Assembly (NCBI GenBank): GCA_963680875.1
Contig: OY804586.1
Location: 53,416,203 to 53,480,202, forward strand
Direction of reading: 5' to 3'
Length of the DNA stretch: 64,000 bases
Source of the DNA: Bathymodiolus brooksi
Taxonomy: Eukaryota > Mollusca > Bivalvia > Mytilida > Modiolidae
Shown here: positions 10,843 through 21,100 of the stretch, in pieces
Numbering within the stretch: position 1 is the stretch's first letter
Layout of the letters: each line of letters starts with the position of its first letter
The notes under the pieces: model-generated
What the model was told of the DNA's origin: nothing
Database searches by the model: none
What the model saw: the letters and a program-made list of their open reading frames with translations, nothing else
Made by a program: the position numbers and the translations under genes

Positions 10843-12605
10843 CTAAATAGTTTTATTGAAGAATAAATTCCTATATTGCTCAGTATTACACTGGATTCTG
10901 TTGAAAGACTTTGTATTTTTCTTGACAGAGTTTTCTACGATGTTCGTATTGACGTAGTCGTCAAATCGTTTAGGTTTGATAGTACTCCTCTGTCTGCTTT
11001 TGGTCAGATAATCTTCTGGCTTGATAGCTGGGACCAACCCCTCAACCACCTTGTACAGAACTATTAATCGCTGGCTAGTTCTTCTGGATTGTAGACTCTC
11101 CAGTTCTAATTCTGCCAGCATTTTTGTTACAGAGCCTTCTCTTGATTTGTAGTCCCCGGTGATAAATCACGCTGCTCTCCTTTCCTTTGGATCCTTTCTA
11201 GTTTGTTCGTATCTACTGTAGTGTAGGGATCCCATACTATTGCTCCATATTCCATGGTTGATCTTACTAAGGAGATGTATGCTGTTTTCTTGCAGTCTTT
11301 GGGGCAGTATTTAAGGTTTCTTCTTAGTTAGCTAAGTGTGGAGTTGGCTTTCTTGGTAACATTGGTGATGTGTGTTGTCCATTTAAGATCATCAGATATT
11401 TGTAGTTCAAGGTATGGGTTATTTTGCACCTGTTGTAGGATGTGACCGCTCAGATTGTAGTATCTTTGGCTCTTGTTTTTTATACTAAGTATTAGTATGT
11501 AACATTTCTTCGCATTGATTGATTGAAGCACATTCCCCAATCCTTAGCCCATACTTCTAGTTTTTGCAGATCTTCTTGAAGGATTGTGTGGTCTTGTGTC
11601 CTGATGTTTCTATAGAGCAGGCAGTCGTCGGCAAAAAGTCTGACTGATGATCTTACTGAATCTGGTAAGTCATTAATGTGGCAAATGAAGAGGAGAGGGC
11701 CGGGTACAGTTCCTTGTGGTACTCCGGAGTCAACTGTAGCCTCTTCTGACTCATTTCCATTAATGACTACCTTCATCTTCCTCTGAGTTAGAAACATTTC
11801 TAGTCATCTGTTGATGGATCCTCTAACACCGTAATCGTCAAGCTTATGGAGTAATTTGTTATGGGGAACAGTGTCGAATGCCTTTGAGAAGTCAAGAATT
11901 GCTACATCAGTTTGGAGTCCGGCATCATATGATTTCATGAAGTCATGCAGTGTGACTAATAGCTGTGTCTCACATGAGTATCCGTCACGTGGCAGTGTTC
12001 CTGTGTCGATGGATTTCTGGTATATACTTGTTAGTCCAGGAGCTAGTTGTTTGGCACATTCTTTTAATATTCTGTTTGGTCCTGAAGCTTTGGAGGGGTT
12101 TATATTCTTAAGTAATTTTTCTATACCCTCTGATCGAATTTCCAGGTCTGGTATTGATCTACATTTTGTACTTATATGTTTCGTTGTTTTTGGCAGTGTT
12201 TTGTTTTCTTCTCTGGTGAATACTGATTTGAATTGGTTTATCAGTATGTCTGCCTTCCCCTTACTGTCATTTACCAGTTGTCCATTACTTTTCAGTGGTG
12301 ATACTCCGATGTTATCTTGTTTTCGAGATTTGACGTACATGTACATTTTTTTTGTACTTCCAAAATGGCTTCGAGTTGTTATTTTGCAGTCCTTCCATCA
12401 TAGTGTCATTTATGTAATTCCATTCTGCTTTTCTTACTTGGCTTTTACATTCTTCTTGGAAGTGTATGTAGTTTGTCCATTTGTTGGTTTTCTTAGCTTG
12501 GTGGTATAATCTGGTTTTCTTTTTGAACATCTTCCTAATTTTATGGTTAATCCATGATAGATGTGATTTTGATCGGATGAGTTTGGATGGAATGTGTTTG
12601 TCCAA
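10843..12605 (-). pseudogene. LINE reverse transcriptase, frameshifted with internal deletion
   Basis: RT motifs occur in successive frames: WINHKIRKMFKKK (12605-12312), then SKASGPN, GYSCETQL and LDFSKAFDTVPHNKLLHKL (12346-11804). SGVPQGTVPGPLLF and FADDCLLYRN (11797-11492), DLKWTTHITNV (11540-11328) and a C-terminal piece (11121-10843) follow. The segment that normally holds the FKKGD...NYRPISLT block is absent between TLPRD and GYSCETQL, so about 200 bp has been deleted. It is related to, but clearly diverged from, the 6.7-8.5 kb copy. Confidence 0.9.
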
Positions 12606-12653
12606 GTACTCAAAGAGTTCTGTCTTGAATATGTCTCATAGATTTTGTACTGA

Positions 12654-13006
12654 GGCCAAAAAAAAAAAATATGTGTGTTTACGGTCACCCGACCTACCCT
12701 AATTTTTGCTAGCGACCCTATGAATTTTTACACAGAATTCGGATAACCATTTTTGTTGTTTAACCAGCAGCAATGTTTTATTTATTCAACTGCTAGCTTT
12801 TTGTCGAAATTGAGAGCAAAGAAGGTAGAAAAACTGCATAATTCGTCATTTTACCGGAAATTTCGAAAAAGAAATACCGGAATGCGATTCCAGAACCGGG
12901 AACGACTATTTCCGGTTTTGCCGATAATAAGAAGAAAAAAAAAATAATCCCGACCCTAGATTTTTTTGACATGTGACAGTAAACACACATATATTTTTTT
13001 TTGGCC
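12654..13006. mobile_element. Harbinger-like MITE, copy 1 (353 bp), inserted in the LINE
   Basis: Its termini ggccaaaa...tatgtgtgtttac and gtaaacacacatat...ttttggcc form inverted repeats of about 25 bp, flanked by a TGA duplication (12651-12653 and 13007-13009). Near-identical copies occur at 41062-41450 (reverse orientation) and 47937-48295. The interior is shared (tcgaaattgagagcaaagaa, ccggttttgccgataat). GGCC ends and 3-bp TNA-type duplications suggest PIF/Harbinger. There is no transposase. Confidence 0.88.
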
Positions 13007-13053
13007 TGATGATCCTGTGTGGTACATATTTATTATTGTGGACGATAGTTTGG

Positions 13054-14415
13054 TCAAGTCTTCATGGAGTTTGTCCCAGTTTGCTTTCGAGTAAATGTAG
13101 CACAGTCTGTGACTACCATATCATGGTCAGATATCCATGTGGCGTTGTTTGATGACTTTATGAGTGATGAGTTTGTCGTCAGTACTATATCCAGTAGATT
13201 GTTGCCTCTAGTGGGTTGTTCATGGATTTGTACCATCAAGTTTGCTGTTACTACTTCCATCACTGCTCTTTGTATTTCTTTGTCCTGTGCGTCTTGATTT
13301 ACTGTCATGGTGTCCCAATTTATGTCGGGGCAGTTGAAATTGCCTGTTGATATGATGTTTTTCTTGTTAGAGACAAGGTTTAATGATTTTTCTAACTCTT
13401 TGACGTCTTCCATGTTTTGATGTGGCATGTAAAATGAGCCTGTCAGCAGTTCTTTCCTGTATTTGAGTTGTATCTTTACCCATTCTAATTCGCAGTTTGT
13501 TACTACATGTAGTTCTGGATTTTCTACCACGATGATGTCGTTGTGTACAAGGACAAATACTCCTCCGCCTAGTGTTCCACGGTCATTACTGTAGGCTGTG
13601 TAATTATTCGGAAATATTTCGCTAGATTTAATGGCATCTTTCGTAGGATTTTTACCAGGTTTCTCTCCTTTTAGCCATGATTCAGTTCCACAGATAATAT
13701 CAGGTTTTATATAATTTACTGCGGCTGTAAATTCAGATGTTTTGTCCTTTATACTTCTGCAGTTCACTGTCAAAATTCTTAAGTTTCTTTTTGCTGGTAG
13801 GTTGAATACATTGCTACTGTTTGATCTGTGTTTACTTGTTTTTGCTGGTAGGTTGAATACATTGCTACTGTTTGATCTGTGTTTACTTGTTTTTGCTGGT
13901 AGGTTGAATACATTGCTACTGTTTGATCTGTTTTTACTTGTTTTTGCTGGTAGGTTGAATACATTGCTGCTGTTTGATCTGTTTTTACTTGTTTTTGCTG
14001 GTAGGTTGAATACATTGCTACTGTTTGATCTGTGTTTACTTGTTTTTGCTGGTAGGTTGAATACATTGCTACTGTTTGATCTGTGTTTACTTGTTTTTGC
14101 TGGTAGGTTGAATACATTGCTACTGTTTGATCTGTGTTTACTTGTTTTTGCTGGTAGGTTGAATACATTGCTACTGTTTGATCTGTTTTTACTTGTTTTT
14201 GCTGGTAGGTTGAATACATTGCTGCTGTTTGATCTGTTTTTACTTGTTTTTGCTGGTAGGTTGAATACATTGCTACTGTTTGATCTGTTTTTACTTGTAT
14301 TCATTTTTGATGTTGTAGTATACGAGTTGTTTGTCTTTGGGCTGCTAGCCTTGAGTGGACTGAATGCATTGGAAGTTACTGATTCGAAAGTACTGTTGTG
14401 TGTTAGAGGGTTGTA
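13054..14415 (-). pseudogene. LINE apurinic-type endonuclease with N-terminal tandem repeat
   Basis: The open frame (ATG at 14304, open back to the stop at 14416-14418) has two parts. About 10 copies of a 17-residue unit (KTSKNRSNSSNVFNLPA-like, N or H at position 5) come first. An exonuclease-endonuclease-phosphatase fold follows: LTVNCRSIKDK, DIICGTESWL (catalytic Glu), LGGGVFVLV, GSFYMPH, GNFNCPDINWD, and SDHDMVVTD near the end. The usual GDFN motif reads GNFN, replacing a conserved Asp with Asn, which suggests an inactive nuclease. The frame is lost at MKT-stop shortly before the MITE. Confidence 0.88.
13788..14300. repeat. 51-bp minisatellite, 10 copies, inside the LINE
   Basis: Ten tandem 51-bp units (ttttgctggtaggttgaata... 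on the plus strand) differ mainly at one codon (N/H) and one silent site. The N/H order (N,N,N,H,H,H,N,N,H,H) is itself partly repeated, pointing to block duplication. Because 51 is a multiple of three, several frames on both strands stay open, which explains the spurious 225- and 163-residue frames. Confidence 0.95.
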
Positions 14416-14418
14416 TTA

Positions 14419-14600
14419 GTTTGATGTATTTAGTTCGTAACTATGAAATGTGAAGGTTGTGACGTTGATGATTTCACACTTACAACATAGCCATTGTATG
14501 TTTGGTTTTTGTAAGAGTTCATAGTCTGCTGAGCATAGTTCAATGCATGATCTATGATGCCATATGCTGCAATCATCACAGTTATGAGTGTGACAGTCTA
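14419..14600 (-). pseudogene. PHD-type zinc finger of the LINE
   Basis: The translation shows a Cys/His-spaced finger: CHTHNCDDCSIWHHRSC, then a spacer containing Y-E-L-L and a W-L-C-C-K-C segment. This matches the CxxCxxWxHxxC...WxCxxC pattern of the PHD-like domain upstream of the endonuclease in many invertebrate LINEs. It is in the same frame as the endonuclease ORF and separated from it only by a TAA at 14416-14418. Confidence 0.65.
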
Positions 14601-15637
14601 TCTGAATTGTAATTTATGGACTTATTCCATATCAGAAGACATTCAAAAAGTCTAGAGATATATATTTTTTTTAATCCTGATCATCAATCGACTTGATAGA
14701 AAATTATGTGTCGTCCATTCTGGGTGACTGTCACATACTGACATAATGATAGTCACACTCACAGTCACAGGCACAGACACTTGTTTGTATCAATGGGAAG
14801 GTCGACTCCATGTAATAAAAGATAATATAGCTAACTATTTTAACGACCACCCACTTCAAATGCGTTATTTGCATAAGTATACAGGGTATATCATTATATA
14901 TCCCCCATGCAGAGTTCATTCTATGATTTAGTTAAAATAGACCAGTGGCCTATCCTCTTAAATAAAATGGGCCATTAAAACTAGATTTGAGCCAATGTCA
15001 ATAAACCCAATATTCTAATCAATATATGTTTGAAAACAAAATGTATATCCTACTAAATGAATCTATTTAAACTATACATTGTTTTACATATAATTAAATC
15101 ATACATAAATAATAAATTGTAATGTTTGATATTGTGAATGTCTCTTGACATATAGAGGCCGTCGTGGCCGTGATGGTATGGTAGTTTGATTTAAAACTAC
15201 CTATGTAATCAGTGTCTATCACCACTGATGCTGTGAGTTCGAATCTCGATCATGTCGAGGTGTACAACATTATGTGATAGTTTGTCAGTGACTTGCGACA
15301 GGGCAGTGGTTTTCTCCGGGTCCTTCGGTTTCCAACACCAATAAAACTGACTGCCACGATATAGCTGAAATATTGTTGAAAGTGGCATTAATAGTGGTGC
15401 ACCAATCATCGTAAACATCAACTAATCAGTCGGACGTTTACATCCGATCCGATTATCGATTCTTAAACCTTGTGGTCGATTCTGATTCCTAGTGTTGAAA
15501 TAAAAAAAGTTTTTTCTTTGTTTTTGTCTTCATACTGACAAAAATGTTGCAATTTATCCCAGCATATTTTCGACACTCAGTCAATATACACATTTGGACT
15601 AGTCTATTATTTATCTACTGCCCGAACTAGTCCATTT

Positions 15638-16854
15638 GATTCCCAGTCAAATCGGCCCCAAGTTAAATCGGCCTCAAAATGAAAGTCAAATCGGCCCCAA
15701 AAAATAAAAATAAAAAAAGGATAAATAAATAAAAATTAACTTCTTCTGAACACCGAAATAGAAATAAACCCTTTTATATTTACAAGGGGCTAATTCAATG
15801 ACAGAAGGCAAATCCAGCGTCCTTCCCATGACCAATGTACTCGTACATGCATGAGAGCAATGCCATTCATATACAGAGGTCATCAAGGGCCGGTGCCTAA
15901 AGGACATTTAGACTGGAAATGATTAAACAAAATGAAATTAAAGTCCTCATGGTCAATGTACATGGAGGAAATTTGCATCATATATATGCACTGGGAGACA
16001 CTGAAATTTTATCGGCAAGATTATTGATTATTTTAAGCATGGCTAGATGAATTAGTACCAGATTGCTGAATACCATATTGCCGATTCCATTTTGCCGAAT
16101 CCCATATTGCCGACTTTTGTTAAAAATGACAAAATTTCATCATATTATTTTTTATTTAAAAAAAAATATTGATGATGTGTACATATTTTATTGAAAGCAG
16201 TAATTTTTCGTGCAATTTTAATTAGAAAAACCATAATCAAATGCATACTGATTGTTGAATAGGAGATGCCGATACTCATTACTGAAATAATTGAAGAACA
16301 ATGAAAAAAAAACTACAAATAAGTAAATGTTTTTTTAGAGTTTTACTAAGTAAGAAAGAAAAACAATTGTCGTTAAATAGCAAATTATTTAGAACTGATT
16401 GATGATTTCGGTAATCTAAAAATGAACTTGTACTATACCCACAATATCCAAGCTAGGTGATTATGGTAGATTTTAATAAATGATCGGCAATCAATTAACT
16501 CCAAACAAATTTGGGGCGTATTTACAAAACAAAAAATGTGTATTTATTTAATTATTTACAATTTTCCTTCATAAATTAGAAGCATTATTCTACTTGCAAT
16601 AACAATATTTTTCATATGTCAGCAATTTGGGAATCGGCTAATTGGACTCGGCAAACTGGGAATCGGCAATTTGGGATGCTACCGGCTAGATATAGTCAGA
16701 CGTTTATATTTAGTTTATTTTCGTATCAATGGTAAACATTTACTGGTACAAACCACAACTGTACTTACTAGACAGTTTTAATTCTTCAATAATTTTGACT
16801 TGGGGCCGATTTGACTGGGGCCGATTTGGTTTGGGGCCGATTTGACCTGCTACC
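15638..16854. mobile_element. TIR element B nested in A (subterminal cggcccc repeats)
   Basis: A perfect 8-bp duplication, gtccattt, lies at 15630-15637 and 16855-16862. Both ends carry two to three copies of an 18-20-bp motif (cagtcaaatcggcccc / ggggccgatttgactg) in inverse orientation. It ends ...ctgctacc. There is no coding region. It is interrupted by element C. Confidence 0.8.
16049..16683. mobile_element. TIR element C nested in B (subterminal attgccga repeats)
   Basis: A perfect 8-bp duplication, ggctagat, lies at 16041-16048 and 16684-16691. Both ends carry three copies of a ~20-bp motif (atattgccgattcc / ggaatcggcaatttg) in inverse orientation, and it ends ...gatgctacc. It shares the 8-bp duplication, the ga...gctacc termini and the reiterated-subterminal layout with element B, but the motif sequence differs. 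It is non-autonomous. Confidence 0.8.
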
Positions 16855-17340
16855 GTCCATTTTATGTCAGGTATTACACAATACACATACGGAAACCGAT
16901 GTTTTGATTTGTTCAAAGTTAATGTGTATAATTTGTAACAGTCCAGTTATAAAATCTCAATATTCTTGATTAAAAGATAAAAAGTTATAACATATTCTTG
17001 AAACAGAAATGTTTCAACAATTACATTTTCTAAGATTTGTAGTGTTCCGGTCAGTATATTTTTAAATCCCCAGTGACCACAGCAAATGAAAAAAAATGTA
17101 ATCTGTGTTCTTATACGATACAATTTTATTCTTCTCATTACTCTTGTCAAACATACTCTTGAAATATTTTATAAGACTAATTGAGTAACAATAGTCAGAA
17201 AATACATTTAGTACATGTAAGTAAATGTTAACGATGATCGATCATCGGTCGATATTGGTATAACGATCATCGATCTCTAAAATGTGAGTGATTTCCCATC
17301 ACAAGCGTTAAACACCATCAAACAAACATCTCTTGACATA

Positions 17341-17956
17341 CCCCGTACTGCCCATATTAAGCAGATTGATTGATGAGGAAATGCATATGGAAGACAAGTG
17401 ATGCAGTGGAGATGAAGATCGAAGATCAGTAAAAAAATAATTGAATTCAAACTGTCTTTACTCTTAGTCTTACAATGTGTTGTTTCAAAGCAAAAACAAA
17501 ATAATCATAAAATTTCAATTCTAGAAATGTCATTATCAATATTGTATTGTGATTTTTTTTTTATACATTTTGTTTAAATAAAAAATAACAAGTGATGAAA
17601 TTTTTATTTTCATCGTATCTGAGTGCCATGCATGCCAGTTTAGAAAGCTATTCTTGCTTGAATTTCTTTTCGTATGATTGTCACGTTTTAGAATCTTATG
17701 GTCGAGTTATTCAAACAAATTCTTTCATAATTTTCACTTGTCCGAATCCAGTTTTATTTGTCCCTGGGCTTTGGGCAAGTGGGTTAGCGTGAAGGCTGTA
17801 AAGTAACAACCATAAATACCAATTATTCCACCAAAGCAAAATAAGATATCAAGACTAGGTCAAAGGTCAGTTTGTGAGTTTGTCATGGAATGATTATATC
17901 ACTATTCACTAGTGCATGAAGGAACCAAATAATATCAAGCTAAATTGTTTTTTCAG
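17341..17956. other. putative RAMAC 5' flank or 5' UTR intron
   Basis: No gene in this stretch. A repeat fragment at 17690-17795 (ttcataattttcacttgtccgaatcc...gggcaagtgggttag) recurs at 41600-41690. A plausible splice acceptor, gttttttcag, ends at 17956, 43 bp before the RAMAC start codon, suggesting an upstream non-coding first exon or intron. Confidence 0.35.
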
Positions 17957-17999
17957 GTAAAATGCAGTAAACTTATACAGTACCTTCTAATATTTTAAA

Positions 18000-18193
18000 A
18001 TGGCTGAAGAAGTTTCCCAGAATGCATTGTCTGAGGATCAGGAAATAGAAGACAAAGTGAGGGAACTGAAAGAAATGTTTAAAGATAGATACACAGAGAG
18101 AGATGAAGACTTTATGAAAACAGTCTCAACACCTTTGCCCGATCCACCATGTGTTAAAAACTGGTTTGTCAGGCAGAGAGGAAACTGGAATAG
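18000..18193 (+). CDS. RAMAC: RAMAC coding exon 1
   Basis: It starts at the ATG (M-A-E-E-V-S-Q) after an in-frame stop upstream and encodes the acidic, helical activation domain. It ends in the second base of an Arg codon at AG|GT. Reading on into the intron gives only nine more codons before a stop at 18219-18221, so splicing at 18193 is needed to reach the NR-rich region. Confidence 0.9.
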
Positions 18194-21100
18194 GTACATG
18201 CATGATATTACCAAAGTATAGTAAAATTTAGCTTATTGTGGGTTTTAATAGGTACATGCATGATATTACCACAGTGTAGCAAAATTTAGCTTATTGTGGG
18301 TTTTTTTTGGTCACTAGTGACAAAATAAAGACGACCAATATTAATATGTTATACATTGTAGTAACAAAAAACTAAAAGTAGTGTGTTAGTGGTATGGTGT
18401 TTAACGTCACTTTCAATAATATTGCAGTTAATATAATGTGGCGGTCAGTTTTATTGGTGATGGAAACCGGAGAAAATCACCAACCTGCCGCAAGTCACTG
18501 ACAAACTTTATTACATAATGTTGTATCGAGTACACCTCACCTGGACAGGGTTCAAACTCACAATGTTGTATTTAGGTATACAGTCATACCTGTCTTATGT
18601 GACCTCCTTCTAAGGGAACATTGAGATATGGTCACATACGACAGGTGGTTGCTTAATACAGGTTTATTTAATATGAAGTACACTGTGAAGGGATATTAAA
18701 ATAACATCACCAGTGCCTGAAATGGACGGTCGCCCAGTCGCCAATTGCGACTAATATCTTATTCGGGCGACCAAAAGCTGCTCCAAATTAGGTAGTCACT
18801 GGCCCAACAAAAAGCGTTTGGGCGATTGCCTAAAAGACCGTTAAAAATTGTTGTTTTACCGAAACTGGACATATTTTACTGTAACTTCAACGGTAGATAA
18901 CTCTTCTGTTCTAGTCGAAAACAGTTTGTTACGAGCACAGCGATTGGTCCAAATACATTTGTGTAGCCAATGAATACACAGCTAATGTAATTTACTGTTC
19001 TCCCCAATTATGTATTTTTATCGAGCCAATCAATACACGTTTCCTACACGGTTTCATGTAATACACAAGTATTCACAAATATTAGAAAAGAAACATGTTT
19101 TTAGTTCACCTGGACCAAAGGTCCAGGTGAACTATTGCCATCATTTGGCGTCCGTCGTCTGTCGTATGTTGTCTGTTGTCTGTCGTCTGTAAACTTTTCA
19201 CATTTCAAGCTTCTTCTCCGAAACCACTTGACCGATTGGAACCAAACTTAGCAGGAATGTTCCTTGGATGGTCCTCTACAAAGTTTCTGTTTTTCGTTCC
19301 AGTCGGATATTCAATATGGCTGCCAGGGCCAATAATATGCTCTGATTGGCTGAAATTTCAAAGATCTTCTTCTCTGAAACTAATGAACTGACTGAACCCA
19401 AACTGTAAATGAATGATCATTGGAATGTCCTTTACCAAGTTTCTGTTTTTTATGCTGATCGGAAATCCAAGATGGCCACCATCGCAGGACATAGATTAAC
19501 ATTGGACCCTATGGGAAAATTGTTTCAAATGTTCCGATATGAAATTCAAAATGGCGGCTACGGCAGGACTTAGTTTAACATTGGACCCTATGGGAAAAAT
19601 GTTTCAAAATGCTTCTTCTCTGAAACCACTTGGACAGTTGAAACCAAACTGCCCAGGAATGATCATTGGAAGGTCCTCTACAAAATTTATGTTTTTTATG
19701 CCGATCGGAACTCCAAGATGGCGGCCATCGCAGGACATAGATTAACATTGAACCCTATGGGAAAATGTTCAAATGCCTTCTTCTCAGAAACTACAAATAT
19801 TATTAAAGCCAAACTGTACATGAATGTTCATTGGATGGTCCTCTACAAACTTTACGTTTTTTGTTCTGATATGAAATTCAAAATGGCGGCTACGGCAGGA
19901 CTTAGTTTAACATTGGACCCTATGGGGAAAATGTTTCAAAACCCTTCTTCTCTGAAACCACTTTGACAATTGAAACCAAACTGCCCAGGAATGATCATTG
20001 GAAGGTCCTCTACAAAGTTTATGTTTTTTATGTCGATCGGAAATCCAAGATGGCCACCACCGCAATACATAGATTAACATTGGACCCTATGGGAAAATGT
20101 TCAAATGCCTTCTTCTCAGAAACTACAAATATTATTAAAGCCAAACTGTACATGAATGTTCATTGGATGGTCCTCTACAAACTTTAGGTTTTTTGTTCCG
20201 ATATGAAATTCAAAATGGCGGCTACGGCAGGACTTAGTTTAACATTGGACCCTATGGGGAAAATGTTTCAAAACGCTTCTTCTCTGAATTCACTAGGACA
20301 GTTGAAACCAAACTGCCCAGGAATGATCATTGGAAGGTTCTCTACAAATTTTATGTTTTTTATGCCGATCGGAAATCCAAGATGGCCGCCACCGCAATAC
20401 ATAGATTAACATTGGACCCTATGAGAAAATGTTCAAATGCCTTCTTCTCAGAAACTACAAATATTATTAAAGCCAAACTGTACATGAATGTTCATTGGAT
20501 GGTCCTCTACAAACTTTACGTTTTTTGTTCCGGTATGAAATTCAAAATGGCGGCTACGGCAGGACTTAGTTTAACATTGGACCCTATGGGAAAAATGTTT
20601 CAAAACGCTTCTTCTCTGAAACCACTTGGACAATTGAAACCAAACTGCCCAGGAATGATCATTGGAAGGTCCTCTACAAAATATATGTTTTTTATGTCGA
20701 TCGGAAATCCAAGATGGCCGCCACCACAATACATAGATTAACATTGGACCCTATGGGAAAATCTTCAAATGCCTTCTTCTCAGAAACTACAAATATGATT
20801 AAAGCCAAACTGTACATGAATGTTCATTGGATGGTCCTCTACAAAATTTACGTTTTTTGTTCCGATATGAAATTCAAAATGGCGGCTACGGCAGGACTTA
20901 GTTTAACATTGGACCCTATGGGAAAATGTTTCAAAACGCTTCTTCTCTGAAACCGCTTGGACAATTGAAACCAAACTGCCCAGGAATAGTCATTGGAAGG
21001 TCCTCTACAAAGTTTATGTTTTTTTTATGCCGATCGAAAATTCAAGATGGCCGCCACCGCAGGACATAGATTAACATTGGACCCTATGGGAAAATATTCA

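Larger units (their letters stand above)
10840..14600 (-). mobile_element. PHD-endonuclease-RT LINE (jockey/CR1 group), degraded
   Basis: Read on the minus strand, the parts appear in order: PHD-like zinc finger (14600-14419), an expanded 51-bp minisatellite (about 14300-13788), AP endonuclease (about 13785-13054), a MITE insertion (13006-12654), then RT and the C-terminal region (12605-10845). It is non-functional, with a stop between the PHD finger and endonuclease, frameshifts in the RT, an internal RT deletion, and a substituted endonuclease residue. The 5' end is not resolved; 14600-15140 shows nothing further. Confidence 0.88.
15392..17303. mobile_element. hAT-like element A nested in the SINE
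   Basis: It starts tagtggtgcaccaatcatcg and ends ...gatttcccatcaca. Its complement, tgtgatgggaaatc, resembles the start, as in hAT termini (TAGNGNTG type). It is flanked by SINE-derived gcattaa/gcgttaa, a 7-bp duplication with one mismatch. Subterminal sequence rich in gatcatcgat/atcgatt motifs is seen at both ends. No transposase frame survives. It contains elements B and C. Confidence 0.6.
15153..17328 (+). mobile_element. tRNA-derived SINE (type B) interrupted near its 3' end
   Basis: The head (gaggccgtcgtggccgtgatgg, B-box-like gagttcgaatctc) and body run from 15153 to about 15391. The tail piece gcgttaaacaccatc reappears at 17305-17319. A perfect 12-bp duplication, tctcttgacata, lies at 15141-15152 and 17329-17340, so the two parts belong to one insertion split by about 1.9 kb of other elements. 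Confidence 0.88.

Noticed and set aside
13742..14419. 225-residue plus-strand and 163-residue minus-strand frames over the LINE minisatellite
   Set aside because: Shadow frames of the 51-bp repeat; the endonuclease-containing frame is the one with recognisable domains.
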